NCBI GenBank assembly: GCA_963667375.1
Contig: OY763323.1
Location: 62,001-126,000 of the forward strand
Length of the DNA stretch: 64,000 nucleotides
DNA from: G963556115 sp963667375
GTDB taxonomy: Bacteria > Planctomycetota > SZUA-567
Direction of reading: 5' to 3'
Made by a program: the position numbers and the translations under genes. A model generated the notes under the pieces. That model saw only the letters and a list, made by a program, of their open reading frames with translations. It made no database searches and was not told the origin of the DNA. Within the stretch, counting starts at the first letter, position 1; each line of letters starts with the position of its first letter. This document shows, in pieces, positions 27,137-35,370 of the stretch.

Positions 27137-28186
27137 TTAATTCAGCTTCCAGTATTTGTACGGAAATGCCAGACGGCGCTTGAGCTCACTGCTGCTGGAG
27201 TGCCGCTGTAGTCTTTCCTCCTGCTCCGCCGCCGGCAGCGTGATCAGCAGTTCCTGCGCCAGCGCCTTCCAGTCGATCTTCTGCCGCGGACGGCTCTTGC
27301 GGAAGGTGACCCTGCCGAGAAATTCACTGTAAATTCCCGCGTCCGCCCCGATAGCTTCCTCCACCCGCTGCGAACACTCCTCAAACTCCTCCTGTGACAG
27401 AATTTTCTGCAGATACGCACTCTTGAACTCGGTCAGCAGACATTCCTCATCCCTGCTTGCCAGACGCACCGCACCACTGTCATGCTGATATGCCAGCTCC
27501 TCCGGCAGTTCGCCCTCTTCCAGACGACTCCAGAACTCATCCTCCACTCGGATAAGACGGGCAATAAATTCCTGATCCCGCTCGACCCGCAGCACGCGGA
27601 ACTCAGCCACCTCCTGCACTAGTGCCAGCAGTTCCCCGGTACTGTACCCCTGATCAGCCAGCGCTACCAGCAACGCAAAGAGATCATCACCGGCAAAGAG
27701 CACCCCAACCCAGGCCCGGTTTTTTCCGGTCACCGCCAGCTGATGCTGCACCTGCACCCAGTAACGCAGCGGCACCATATCGTATTCCTCATTCTCATCC
27801 CAGACATCAACCCACTCCTGACGGTTGTATCTGCTCGCGGTCTTACACTCCAGCAGCACCTCTTCACCATCTTCACAGACCAGCCCGTCCGGAGTCGCCG
27901 ACATCCAGGAATACTGCTCATGCACAAACATCGGCGCCGGTGCTACCTCCAGCCCACGCTCACGAGTAAACAGCGCCTTGACCAGCGGCTCCAGCACCCG
28001 TCCCCGTCGCAGCACCGGCGAATCCGCCGCCGCTGCCCTCTGCCCCAGCTTCTCCTGCGCCAGCTCCCGCGCCGTCCTCCAGCTCGGGGTCAGCCCCAGC
28101 ACCGTCGGCGCATCAGATGCGCCGATATGCTTCTTTCTCTCCTCCAGCCATTCCGGAGTATTCGGTGTTACCGCCAATACAGTCAT
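27137..28186 (-). CDS. YqaJ-type viral recombinase / exonuclease
   Basis: 349 residues. The N-terminal half is a lambda-exonuclease-like nuclease: EWLEERKKHIGASDAPTVLG, RGRVLEPLVKALF, SATPDGLV (metal Asp), VLLECKTAS (Glu...Lys of the PD-(D/E)XK site) and WVQVQHQLAVTG. It would resect DNA ends for single-strand annealing. The start is set at 28186 because AAAGGGGAAG lies just before it; two further ATGs at 28204/28201 lack a site. First gene after the promoter at 28262-28288. No separate annealing protein (RecT/Erf) is recognised. Confidence 0.88.
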   Translation of the reverse strand: MTVLAVTPNTPEWLEERKKHIGASDAPTVLGLTPSWRTARELAQEKLGQRAAAADSPVLRRGRVLEPLVKALFTRERGLEVAPAPMFVHEQYSWMSATPDGLVCEDGEEVLLECKTASRYNRQEWVDVWDENEEYDMVPLRYWVQVQHQLAVTGKNRAWVGVLFAGDDLFALLVALADQGYSTGELLALVQEVAEFRVLRVERDQEFIARLIRVEDEFWSRLEEGELPEELAYQHDSGAVRLASRDEECLLTEFKSAYLQKILSQEEFEECSQRVEEAIGADAGIYSEFLGRVTFRKSRPRQKIDWKALAQELLITLPAAEQEERLQRHSSSSELKRRLAFPYKYWKLN

Positions 28187-28235
28187 TACTTCCCCTTTCA
28201 TCATTCACAGCCAACCTGCCGCCAAAAATCTCTTA

Positions 28236-28249
28236 GATACATCCGTATC
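28236..28249. promoter_or_regulatory. Inverted repeat GATAC-N4-GTATC, operator candidate
   Basis: A perfect 5-bp inverted repeat lies just downstream of the -10 box at 28262-28267, about where the phage transcript would begin, a position suited to repression. A repressor is not identified; the XRE protein at 30.7-31.5 kb is one candidate. Confidence 0.35.
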
Positions 28250-28261
28250 ACTGATCTATAG

Positions 28262-28288
28262 ATTATATCATAAAGCAACTATAGTCAA
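28262..28288 (-). promoter_or_regulatory. Promoter of the phage early operon
   Basis: Reading the minus strand, TTGACT (complement of 28283-28288) and a perfect TATAAT (complement of 28262-28267) are 15 bases apart, slightly short of the optimum. It is the only strong match upstream of the nuclease gene. Confidence 0.55.
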
Positions 28289-28608
28289 GAATATTTTTAC
28301 GTTATATGGCGTATTTACCGCAACATCACTCTCTCAGACCCTGACCAGGCACACACACCAAACATTCGCAACACCAAACACAGCATTATGTTACCAGCGA
28401 ATACCTGACCGCCAGCCACACCCTGTAAAACCACAAAAAAACAACACTTTTTACTCTAAAAAGCGTAAATTACTAAAACCCGAACCCCAGATGCACCGCA
28501 AAATCGCCTATTAGCGCAAAAAAAACACCGTATCTATACCAAACCACCTGCCCCACGCATACACCTTCCCCAATCCCTTCCTACTCCAGTCACTGACAGC
28601 ACAAAAAT

Positions 28609-28639
28609 AACCGGGAGAGCCGCACCGACCCTCCCGGTT
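28609..28639 (-). terminator. Minus-strand terminator without an obvious gene
   Basis: Arms AACCGGGAG (28609-28617) and CTCCCGGTT (28631-28639) pair perfectly; the minus strand continues ATTTTTG. The transcript it ends must come from the gene-less DNA upstream (28640-29215) or be read-through. Confidence 0.6.
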
Positions 28640-29215
28640 AAAACCGTCACATACCAGCAATCCAACACAACATCATAACGCATCAACCGCAAGCCCTTTT
28701 CACCTTGCAGCTTTCTCCAAACACCACTCTTAAAACACATCTCTATTCAGAAAGTAAACCCCGCAACCGAAGTCATACTATAATTTAAGCTGTCTCCAGA
28801 GCCCCAAGGCCGAGTCTTATCCTGCAACAAACCGCTACGCTTTCCCGGATATCAGACTTTAGTAACACACGCAACCGCCGCTGCCTGTATGAACTTATCA
28901 TATAACCCTAAATAGACCTGCTCCGATCATCCTGCGCGATTCTAAATTATTGCTTTTACGCCCTTACAAACACAACCAGTGATCACTTTAACCGCTACGC
29001 TGACCGGAAATGCCTGCAATCCGTACAACCTTTACCATGTTCTAAACTATCCGCTCCAGCAGGCACTACACCCTGTATTCCACCTGCATACACCCGCATA
29101 AAACTTCAGCGAAGCGAGATGAGATATCTCCACACGACCTCACTGCATTCCCCTGCCCGGCAGCTAAGTTCATATTTATCCCCAACCAGTATCCCGCAAT
29201 TTACAAACAAAAAAA

Positions 29216-29242
29216 GGGAGCCATCCCCAAAGAATGGCTCCC
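29216..29242 (-). terminator. Strong terminator downstream of the AIM24 gene
   Basis: GGGAGCCAT / ATGGCTCCC form a 9-bp stem and the minus strand continues with seven T. It lies about 225 bases after the AIM24 stop codon, leaving a long 3' untranslated stretch. Confidence 0.75.
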
Positions 29243-29468
29243 GAAGGAAACAATACACCGCAAACATGCCACAGGTTTAGCCCATGCCCGACTGCACACG
29301 GTACTCCCGGAGAGAATAACCTCCTGCCTGAGAGTTACAACAACAAACCTGTGAACGGCTGCAGCACACATAACAGCACCGACAACGGTTATACAACCTC
29401 CTAACCGCCAGCAGCAACCACACACAACATAACATCCTTACCGCCTGAAAAAACCCGCCCTGAGCACG

Positions 29469-30266
29469 CTAGAACTTGTTATCCCCGTCTATCAGCCCGC
29501 CGAGCGAGCCCAGAATGCTTCCCTCTCCCCGGCTCTTTCCGCCGGCAGACGGTGCGGAGGCGATAATCCGGTCAGCCAGCCGTGAGAAGGGCAGACTCTG
29601 AAGCCAGACCGTTCCATAGCCGCTGAGCGTAGTCAGAAACAGCCCTTCACCGCCGAAGAACATCGACTTCAATCCACCCGCACGCTGAATATCATAATTA
29701 ATATTACCGCAGAAAGCCGCCAGACAGCCGGTATCCACCCGCAGCGTCTCACCCCGGAGCTCTTTCTTCACTACCGTCCCCCCGGCATGAAAAAATACCA
29801 TCCCGTCACCGCTGAGCTTCTCCAGAATAAAACCGGTACCGCCGAAGAAACCGGCACCGAAAGACTTGGTAAAGGCGATACTGATACTTGTACCCAGCGC
29901 CGCCGCCAGAAAAGCATCCTTCTGGCAGAAGAGCTCACCACCGGCTTCACCGAGGTGTACAGGAATAATCTTGCCGGGATAGGGCGCAGCGAATGCCGCC
30001 CGCTTCTTTCCCTGACCCTGATTGGTGAAGTGGGTCATAAAGATTCCCTCGCCGCTGAGCATTCTCTTACCGGCTCCGAAGAGCTTCCCCATCAGACCGG
30101 TGTTGGTCTCACTGCCGTCACCCATACGCGCTTCGAAGATAATACCATCCTCCATATAATTCATCGCGCCGGCTTCGGCAACAACCGACTCACCCGGGTC
30201 GAGTTCGACCTCAACAATCTGCATATCGTCGCCAATTATCTCGTAATCTACTTCATGCGCCCGCAT
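29469..30266 (-). CDS. AIM24 / TIGR00266-family protein
   Basis: 265 residues of the conserved beta-rich AIM24 family, found in bacteria, archaea and mitochondria, whose biochemical role is unknown. Typical family patterns are DPGESVVAEAGAMNYMEDGI, GEGIFMTHFTNQG, GGTGFILEKLSGDGMVFFHAGG and VDTGCLAAFCGNINYDI, ending in a Gly/Ser-rich tail. The start is the ATG at 30266, with GGAGGTGGAAG in front; the longer frame to 30365 has no site. It stands alone. Confidence 0.9.
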   Translation of the reverse strand: MRAHEVDYEIIGDDMQIVEVELDPGESVVAEAGAMNYMEDGIIFEARMGDGSETNTGLMGKLFGAGKRMLSGEGIFMTHFTNQGQGKKRAAFAAPYPGKIIPVHLGEAGGELFCQKDAFLAAALGTSISIAFTKSFGAGFFGGTGFILEKLSGDGMVFFHAGGTVVKKELRGETLRVDTGCLAAFCGNINYDIQRAGGLKSMFFGGEGLFLTTLSGYGTVWLQSLPFSRLADRIIASAPSAGGKSRGEGSILGSLGGLIDGDNKF

Positions 30267-30737
30267 CTTCCACCTCCTGCTGTCACCGCTCAAACCGTAA
30301 AAACTACCGACAGACTGCAGCCACCGCCGCCAACTCCGTAATTCCAGATCACTCCCGGTAAGCAATACCCGCGCCCCTCAGCCGTCGCAACCGGTACCGG
30401 CAGAGACCTGTCTTACCGCGATGCCAGCAGTAAAACGTACTGAGCACTCGCCGCACAGTCCGCCCGCAAAAACTCCGCGCCAGCGGAAAAACACGGCAGT
30501 ACCGCCGTTAGCCACCCCGCTGCAGCACGCAACGAGTACCAGCAACAGTCCCGCAAACCCAGCCGCCGGACTCAAGCCTCCAAGGCAGCCCTGAAGAATC
30601 TAATTCACGCCCCAGCGACCACTGACCACCGACAGCAGACACCCATTTCAGCAATGTCCCTTGCCTTCCCGGAGCATTACCGCTATCCCGGGCGCATCAT
30701 ACCGCCTACAAAGTACACTCATGCGGCACAGCCGCTA
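30267..30737. other. 471-base intergenic region, nothing recognised
   Basis: No ORF with a ribosome site, repeat or structured RNA was seen between the AIM24 gene and the regulator. The AIM24 promoter must lie here, but no clear -35/-10 pair stands out. Confidence 0.4.
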
Positions 30738-31478
30738 TCAGGCGAGTTTCTTCTTCATACGAGTCACCTTGCTCTTCTCGCTGCGCAGTTCCTTCTTCAG
30801 CAGAGTGATCTCTTCCTCAAGCTCCATAACCTTCTCTTCCAGCAGCTTGACCACCGACGCACTGTCCAGATCCGCGCCACCGGCGGGGATAACCGCCGGA
30901 AGATCAGCATAAGCACTGTCTTCATCATCTATCAGTCCACCGGCTGCTTCCTTGAGTATATCTCTGACCATCCGCCCGTACTTATTCCTGGCGCTCTTGC
31001 CTTCATCCTTGTCGGCGAGCAGGGTCACCAGCGTATCCACGCTCTCAGGATCCGCGAACAGCTCTTCAACCTCTTCCCATAACGCCTTGTCATCTTTGCA
31101 TTTCAGGGTCATCGCCGCAGCCTGGAAGAACTTATTGTTCTTCTTCTTACGCCACTTCAGCGCCAGTTCAATAAAGAATACGAAGTTACGATACCATTCA
31201 CTATCCTCGCGGAATCCGCCGGTATAGTATTCTGCCAGGAACCTGCTGTCATGACTCTTACCGGTAATGAGCCATTCACAGTCGGTTCCGAAGAAATCAG
31301 CCAGTTTCTGAATAAGGTCGATACCGATCTTCTTTCTGCCACGTTCGATATCACCCCAGTATCCGGTGGAAATTCCCAGTTCCTGCGCACACTGTGTCTT
31401 CGAACCATGGATCTTACCAAACTTCAAATCCCGCAAATAGCCCAGTCGCCTTCCCATTTTCTCATTGGCATTCTTCAT
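30738..31478 (-). CDS. XRE-family transcriptional regulator with C-terminal coiled coil
   Basis: 246 residues. The N-terminal helix-turn-helix (about 8-75: KTQCAQELGISTGYWGDIERGRKKIGIDLIQKLADFFGTDCEWLITGK) is of the Cro/C1 type common in phage and host repressors. The middle is helical, and the last 40 residues form a leucine-zipper-like coiled coil (VVKLLEEKVMELEEEITLLK) that should dimerise it. There is no S24 peptidase domain, so it is not a LexA-like cleavable repressor. The ATG at 31478 has GAGGG in front; the longer frame to 31562 does not. It may control the phage promoter at 28262, but distance and lack of linked phage genes leave this open. Confidence 0.85.
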   Translation of the reverse strand: MKNANEKMGRRLGYLRDLKFGKIHGSKTQCAQELGISTGYWGDIERGRKKIGIDLIQKLADFFGTDCEWLITGKSHDSRFLAEYYTGGFREDSEWYRNFVFFIELALKWRKKKNNKFFQAAAMTLKCKDDKALWEEVEELFADPESVDTLVTLLADKDEGKSARNKYGRMVRDILKEAAGGLIDDEDSAYADLPAVIPAGGADLDSASVVKLLEEKVMELEEEITLLKKELRSEKSKVTRMKKKLA

Positions 31479-31787
31479 AATAACCCTCAGCTTATAATAA
31501 CAAACCAACCCAACATAAAATAACCATAAAAACAAATCATCGCCGATCCGGCTTAAAATCAATTATACATAAACATTTTTTTTTTACAAATAAGTTTACC
31601 CAAAACAGTATCAAATAAATTAACAGCAAAAAAAAATCTGTTTTCCGGCGCCCTTTCGGCATCCCCAACCCGCTCAGAGCGGTAAAGATACGCCTGAACC
31701 GCTATTTTACGCCGTCGGCACCATTATATTCATATAATACACATTACTACACAAAGCACCAGCCATAATCTTAAATTTAACCTATAA

Positions 31788-31820
31788 AAAGAAGGCTCTG
31801 CCGCCGGCAGAGCCTTCTTT
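31788..31820 (-). terminator. Terminator after the KDPG aldolase gene
   Basis: A perfect 15-bp stem (arms 31788-31802 and 31806-31820, AAAGAAGGCTCTGCC) with a 3-base loop; the minus strand continues TTTTTATAGG. It ends the eda transcript. Confidence 0.9.
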
Positions 31821-31887
31821 CACACATTATTTACCTGAAACTCCGCTTGCCAATAGCGGTTGCAACGCTTTTCAGCAGCTGCCGGCA

Positions 31888-32526
31888 CTACGCTCCGAGC
31901 TCGGCAGCGATCCGGTCCTTGGCCAGCCTGGAGAGACGGGTAACCTCGGCAAAGTTGCCTTCAGCAATCAGTTTTGGCGCCACCATCCAGCTGCCGCCGC
32001 AGGCTATCACATTTGGACATGACAGATACTCAATGAAATTATCAGTGTTCAGACCGCCGGTAGGCATAAAGTTCACCATCGGATAAACGGTATTGAAGGT
32101 TTTGAGCATCGGAACACCGCCGGCGATCGAAGCCGGAAAGAACTTGAGGGTGGTAAGACCGAAGTTCATTGCCTGCTCCACCTCAGCCGGAGAGATCACA
32201 CCGGGGATAATCGGAAAGCCGCGCTCAATGGCTGCCTGAGTAATCTTGGGGTTGAAGCCGGGCGAGACCATAAAGGTTGATCCGGCATCAGCCGCTGCTG
32301 AAAGCTGCTCGAGAGTCAGTACGGTGCCCGCACCGAGAATTATGTTCGGAAACTCCTTGGCGATAGTCGAGATACACTCAGCCGCCGCTGCGGTTCTGAA
32401 GGTGATCTCCATAACGTTGATACCACCCGCCATCAGCGCTTCAGCCAGCGGCATGGCATCCTTGGCATTATCCAGTTTTACAACCGGCACCAGCTTCTCC
32501 TGCTTAATCTGTTCGATCATATCCAT
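31888..32526 (-). CDS. eda: 2-keto-3-deoxy-6-phosphogluconate / 4-hydroxy-2-oxoglutarate aldolase
   Basis: 212-residue class I (Schiff-base) aldolase that splits KDPG to pyruvate and glyceraldehyde-3-phosphate in the Entner-Doudoroff or sugar-acid routes. The catalytic Glu lies in MEITFRTA, the Schiff-base Lys in TLKFFPAS, and GAGTVLT, FMVSPGF and MPTGGL are all present. GGAAGGAG precedes the ATG. It stands alone; no kdgK or edd gene is near. The sugar-acid pathway it serves cannot be told. Confidence 0.93.
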   Translation of the reverse strand: MDMIEQIKQEKLVPVVKLDNAKDAMPLAEALMAGGINVMEITFRTAAAAECISTIAKEFPNIILGAGTVLTLEQLSAAADAGSTFMVSPGFNPKITQAAIERGFPIIPGVISPAEVEQAMNFGLTTLKFFPASIAGGVPMLKTFNTVYPMVNFMPTGGLNTDNFIEYLSCPNVIACGGSWMVAPKLIAEGNFAEVTRLSRLAKDRIAAELGA

Positions 32527-33009
32527 ACTCTTATACTCCTTCCTTAGGGATTAAATTGGTTTCACAATATGGTACTGGTATATTATATCGTAAAACGCAA
32601 TAAAGAAAATACCTTTCCCCGCAGAATTCAATTAAAAGTAAAAAAACCTTTGATCACCGGAACTTACAGCAAATATTACCCCAGCGCGTCCAACTTCACG
32701 CCCCAATCCCTTAAAGCCCTTCAACCTGCCCAAATCATATATCCGCCGTCTGACAGCTTTAACCTGCTAATCACAAAACTCACCCCCGCACTCCCGCCAC
32801 TACCCCCAGCCAAGAGACATGCAGCCTTCACATCTTCTACATAATATATACACCTACACACAAGCTACAGCAGTGACCAACGCTGCATAACCTCTACTGC
32901 CCGCATTCCAGCACCCGGCAGAGATCACAGAAGGCCTTATTTCCACTGACACGCACTCGGCCTCGCCATTAACCATCTTATACCCCTAATGTTACCGTAT
33001 TCCAGAGCC
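32527..33009. other. 483-base intergenic region, nothing recognised
   Basis: AT-rich next to the aldolase (its promoter side) and C-rich on the + strand further on. No ORF with coding character or clear hairpin terminator was found. Confidence 0.4.
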
Positions 33010-33561
33010 TCACGATTCCAGAATCCACGCCACCGCCTCGAGCAGATTCGCACAGACATGATCCGGCACCGTCTGCGACTCTGACAATATCACCTCGGAA
33101 CCATGCCCCGTACGGACCAGTACCCCGCGGCCACCGGCATTCTGCCCGAACTCGACATCAATCAGCTTATCCCCGACAACAATAATATCCGCGAGCTCGA
33201 ATCCCAGTTCCGCCGCCGCCCGTTCGAGCAGCTCGATCTGCGGCTTACGGCAGGTGCAGTTATCAGCATTGGTATGCGGGCAGAAATAAAAACCTGAAAT
33301 TTCAATTCCGCCCTCGGCCAGCAGCTCGCTGATACGCCGATTCACCGCCTGCATATCACCGACCTCATAGTAGCCCCGCCCGATACCCGACTGATTGGTG
33401 ACAACAAAAATACCGTACCCCGCGGCAGTCAGCTTTTTGAGTGCCGGTATTACCTCGGGATAGATTTCAACATCATCCGGATTGGAGAGATAGCAGACCT
33501 CGACATTGATTGTGCCGTCACGGTCCAGACAGACATATTTTTTATTTTCCTTTTTATTCAC
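33010..33561 (-). CDS. gmhB: D-glycero-D-manno-heptose 1,7-bisphosphate 7-phosphatase (HAD)
   Basis: 183-residue HAD-superfamily phosphatase that removes the C7 phosphate in ADP-heptose synthesis for lipopolysaccharide. The nucleophile motif LDRDGTIN, VVTNQSGIGRG, the zinc loop FCPHTNADNCTCRKP and the final VGDKLIDVEFGQNAG are all diagnostic of GmhB. Presence of this gene argues for an LPS-bearing Gram-negative cell. No other heptose genes are adjacent. Confidence 0.9.
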   Translation of the reverse strand: MNKKENKKYVCLDRDGTINVEVCYLSNPDDVEIYPEVIPALKKLTAAGYGIFVVTNQSGIGRGYYEVGDMQAVNRRISELLAEGGIEISGFYFCPHTNADNCTCRKPQIELLERAAAELGFELADIIVVGDKLIDVEFGQNAGGRGVLVRTGHGSEVILSESQTVPDHVCANLLEAVAWILES

Positions 33562-33734
33562 GCATTTTTCCTCTTTATAATTCTGAAAAAAGTTTCCGCA
33601 CTCTTCCGCACAACTTTTATCGTACAGATAACAGTCTACATATCAACACTTAAAAAAAATCAATAATTTATCGTAAAAAACCGAGGAAAAATCAATTTTA
33701 ATAGAAGGAGAGCAAGGGGCAGCTGACATTAAAT

Positions 33735-33836
33735 AGTGAAGAAAGAATTTATTATCCCAACTAATAATCTTCCTTCACTCCTTTTCCCCATCGGTGAAAG
33801 ACTCTTCCCCCAACTCGAGTCTTTCACCTTTTTTTT
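33735..33836 (+). ncRNA. Candidate small RNA with two hairpins and terminator
   Basis: An imperfect hairpin (33735-33779, AGTGAAG...CTTCACT) is followed by a perfect 12-bp stem (33793-33804 with 33817-33828, GGTGAAAGACTC) and eight T (33829-33836). No protein-coding frame leads into the terminator on this strand. The 5' end and promoter are not identified; an unrecognised leader or remnant is the alternative. Confidence 0.35.
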
Positions 33837-34131
33837 AGTTACACCTGTTACCACCCGAGAAAAACAGAAAATTGACGGCGTAATAATTTTTTTCTCAAAA
33901 AAAATATAATTTCCGAAGGGAATGAAAAACCCGCAGACATAAAGTAGTGTAAGCAGCAAAAGAACCCTTAAACCATTTTGATTCTCCTTTATCATCCTGG
34001 TTATAAATAGAAATTTTTCCCAAAATAACAGCAGTAGAAGCAAAAAACAAAAACAAATAAGTACCCACAAAAGGCGCCACAACGCCTTTTAAACAACCAG
34101 GGGATATCCCACAATATGTCCCCACTTCTCA

Positions 34132-34168
34132 GACCGTTCCTGCCTCCCCCAGGGACGGTCATTTTTTT
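34132..34168 (+). terminator. Second + strand terminator in the gene-poor region
   Basis: GACCGTTCCTG (34132-34142) pairs with CAGGGACGGTC (34150-34160), 11 bp with one G-U, followed by ATTTTTTT. No + strand gene ends before it. Confidence 0.7.
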
Positions 34169-34392
34169 ATCCCGACCATAGACACTAGCACATTAATTTC
34201 TGGCATAACGACCAGCTTCCGACCTCACTTTGTCAAAATTCCTTTGCAAAATGACATACCGACATACTATCAACCGCCCCTCTTCAGCAGCGCCGCCATC
34301 TCGCCTACAGCAAAAATCAAAACACACAACACATTAATATAAAAGGGTTTAAAAAACTATTAAAAAAATTATTTCACGCTTCAAGTGAAAAC

Positions 34393-34408
34393 TGGCACAC
34401 TTGTTGTC
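34393..34408 (+). promoter_or_regulatory. Sigma54-like promoter of the Hsp20 pair
   Basis: TGGCACA-CTTG-TTGTC has the invariant GG (34394-34395) and, ten bases on, GT in place of the usual GC at -12. It lies about 62 bases before the first hsp20 ATG. A perfect inverted repeat TTTCAC-N7-GTGAAA (34372-34390) sits right in front of it and could bind a regulator. Confidence 0.45.
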
Positions 34409-34469
34409 TATCAGAAAGTGTAATTTGATTTAAACCTGATCAACTATAACAGATATGGAGGTACACACT

Positions 34470-34835
34470 ATGTATACTAACAGACTAGACAATATTTTTG
34501 AGAGTTTTTTTGGCGACACATTCTTCAAGAGACCTTACGGACGCAGAGCCCAGAGGGTACCGGAGGTGAATGTCTTCCAGACCGCAAACGGTTATGAACT
34601 GGAGATGAAGACCCCGGGACTGGAGAAGGGAGATGTTGATATCGCAGTTGAGGACAACACCCTGCGTATCACCAGCAACTACTCTGAAAGCGAAGGCTTC
34701 AAACGGGAGTTCGAACTTCCGGAAGATTCCGACCAGGCTCAGATTTCAGCCGAGCTCAAGGATGGAATAATTCACATTCTTATTCCAAAGGTTCCTACGC
34801 CCGAGCCACGCAAGATCGAGCTGCGAAGTGCCTGA
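34470..34835 (+). CDS. Hsp20-family small heat-shock protein
   Basis: 121-residue ATP-independent holdase that binds unfolding proteins. The alpha-crystallin domain spans about 20-110 with VPEVNVFQTANGYELEMKTPGLEKGDV, the conserved FKREFELPE strand and the C-terminal I-x-I-type anchor HILIPKV. The start is the ATG at 34470, because GGAGG lies eight bases before it; an in-frame ATG at 34455 has none. First gene of a two-gene unit with another Hsp20. Confidence 0.93.
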   Translation: MYTNRLDNIFESFFGDTFFKRPYGRRAQRVPEVNVFQTANGYELEMKTPGLEKGDVDIAVEDNTLRITSNYSESEGFKREFELPEDSDQAQISAELKDGIIHILIPKVPTPEPRKIELRSA

Positions 34836-34905
34836 TTCAGCGGGGGCAAGCCTGATACCCTGGAAATTATTGTAACCACAGCGAAATAAATAAGGAGATA
34901 TTACC

Positions 34906-35310
34906 ATGACTAATGATGTTGCTTTAGAAGAAAAGAAGGATACAGAGATTCAGAACCAGACTGCAGAGCCGGAAGTTCTGTCAAAACTGGTCTACGGCAC
35001 CCATATTACCGAGAACGAAAAGAATGTCGAGATCGTTACCGAGGTTGCCGGGTACAACAAGGACAATCTGGAGATTACCGTCGAGGCGCAGGAGTTGCGT
35101 ATTTCCAGCAAGAAAGCTGAAGAGAACGGGGAAAAACCGAAAGCTCTCCGCCGCGAATTCAACGACGAGAACTATTACCGGGTATTCCGCCTCTCCGACA
35201 AGATCGATGTCGAAAAGATCGCCGCCGAGGTCAAAAACGGCGTGCTGAAGATCATTCTGCCGAAGATCGAACACGCCCAGAAACGCCAGATCGAGGTAAA
35301 GTCGCTCTAA
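34906..35310 (+). CDS. Second Hsp20-family small heat-shock protein
   Basis: 134 residues, with a longer acidic N-terminus (1 to about 30) than its neighbour, then the alpha-crystallin domain (THITENEKNVEIVTEVAGYNKDNLEI ... YYRVFRLSDKID ... GVLKIILPKIE). AAGGAGATATTACC precedes the ATG. It lies 70 bases after the first gene and shares its promoter. The two are divergent paralogues, so they may form mixed oligomers, as IbpA/IbpB do. Confidence 0.93.
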   Translation: MTNDVALEEKKDTEIQNQTAEPEVLSKLVYGTHITENEKNVEIVTEVAGYNKDNLEITVEAQELRISSKKAEENGEKPKALRREFNDENYYRVFRLSDKIDVEKIAAEVKNGVLKIILPKIEHAQKRQIEVKSL

Positions 35311-35370
35311 GCCCGGCTTTACCACCTGCTCTCCTAAACAGCACAAAAGCTGAATACATATACGCAATGA

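Larger units (their letters stand above)
4585..28290 (-). mobile_element. Podovirus-like prophage or prophage-derived cluster (Bbp/T7-like virion genes)
   Basis: About 21 tightly packed minus-strand genes give a phage head, neck, tail and packaging set in this order: YqaJ-type nuclease, unknown 393-residue protein, winged-helix replication protein, DnaC-like ATPase, TerL, small protein, portal, unknown, [cargo on + strand], Bbp19-like, scaffold, capsid, Bbp16-like, gp11-, gp12-, gp13-, gp14-like, tail fibre, zinc-motif protein, two membrane proteins, TerS candidate. Several names rest on family resemblance read by eye. No integrase, endolysin, DNA polymerase or large T7 gp15/gp16-type internal protein is seen, so it may be defective or domesticated, or its integrase may lie elsewhere. 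Exact att ends are not visible; the limits given are the last stop codon and the upstream promoter. Confidence 0.85.
28289..29468. other. 1.2-kb stretch with no convincing gene between phage cluster and AIM24 gene
   Basis: The + strand is strikingly rich in A and C and poor in G, and no ORF has coding character or a ribosome site. It holds two minus-strand terminators (28609-28639 and 29216-29242). No tRNA, integrase or att-like repeat was seen. Confidence 0.5.
33562..34392. other. AT-rich region with + strand terminators but no convincing gene
   Basis: Two minus-strand open frames (33729-34082 and 33895-34125) encode hydrophobic peptides but overlap each other, and no start with a usable ribosome site was found. 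On the + strand there are two strong terminators (33793-33836 and 34132-34168) and a further hairpin (34069-34090, AAAAGGCG/CGCCTTTT) with no ORF in front of them, which suggests small non-coding transcripts. Confidence 0.4.

Noticed and set aside
4585..28290. Diversity-generating retroelement, looked for because the capsid genes resemble the BPP-1 group
   Set aside because: No reverse transcriptase gene and no template/variable repeat pair was seen near the fibre gene or elsewhere in the cluster.
30738..31478. XRE protein as the certain repressor of the prophage
   Set aside because: It lacks a cleavable S24 domain, is 2.5 kb away from the phage promoter and is separated by the AIM24 gene; only a possibility.
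33729..34125. Two minus-strand hydrophobic open frames
   Set aside because: They overlap each other in different frames, have poor start signals and arise in AT-rich DNA where hydrophobic codons are expected; kept only as part of the gene-poor region.
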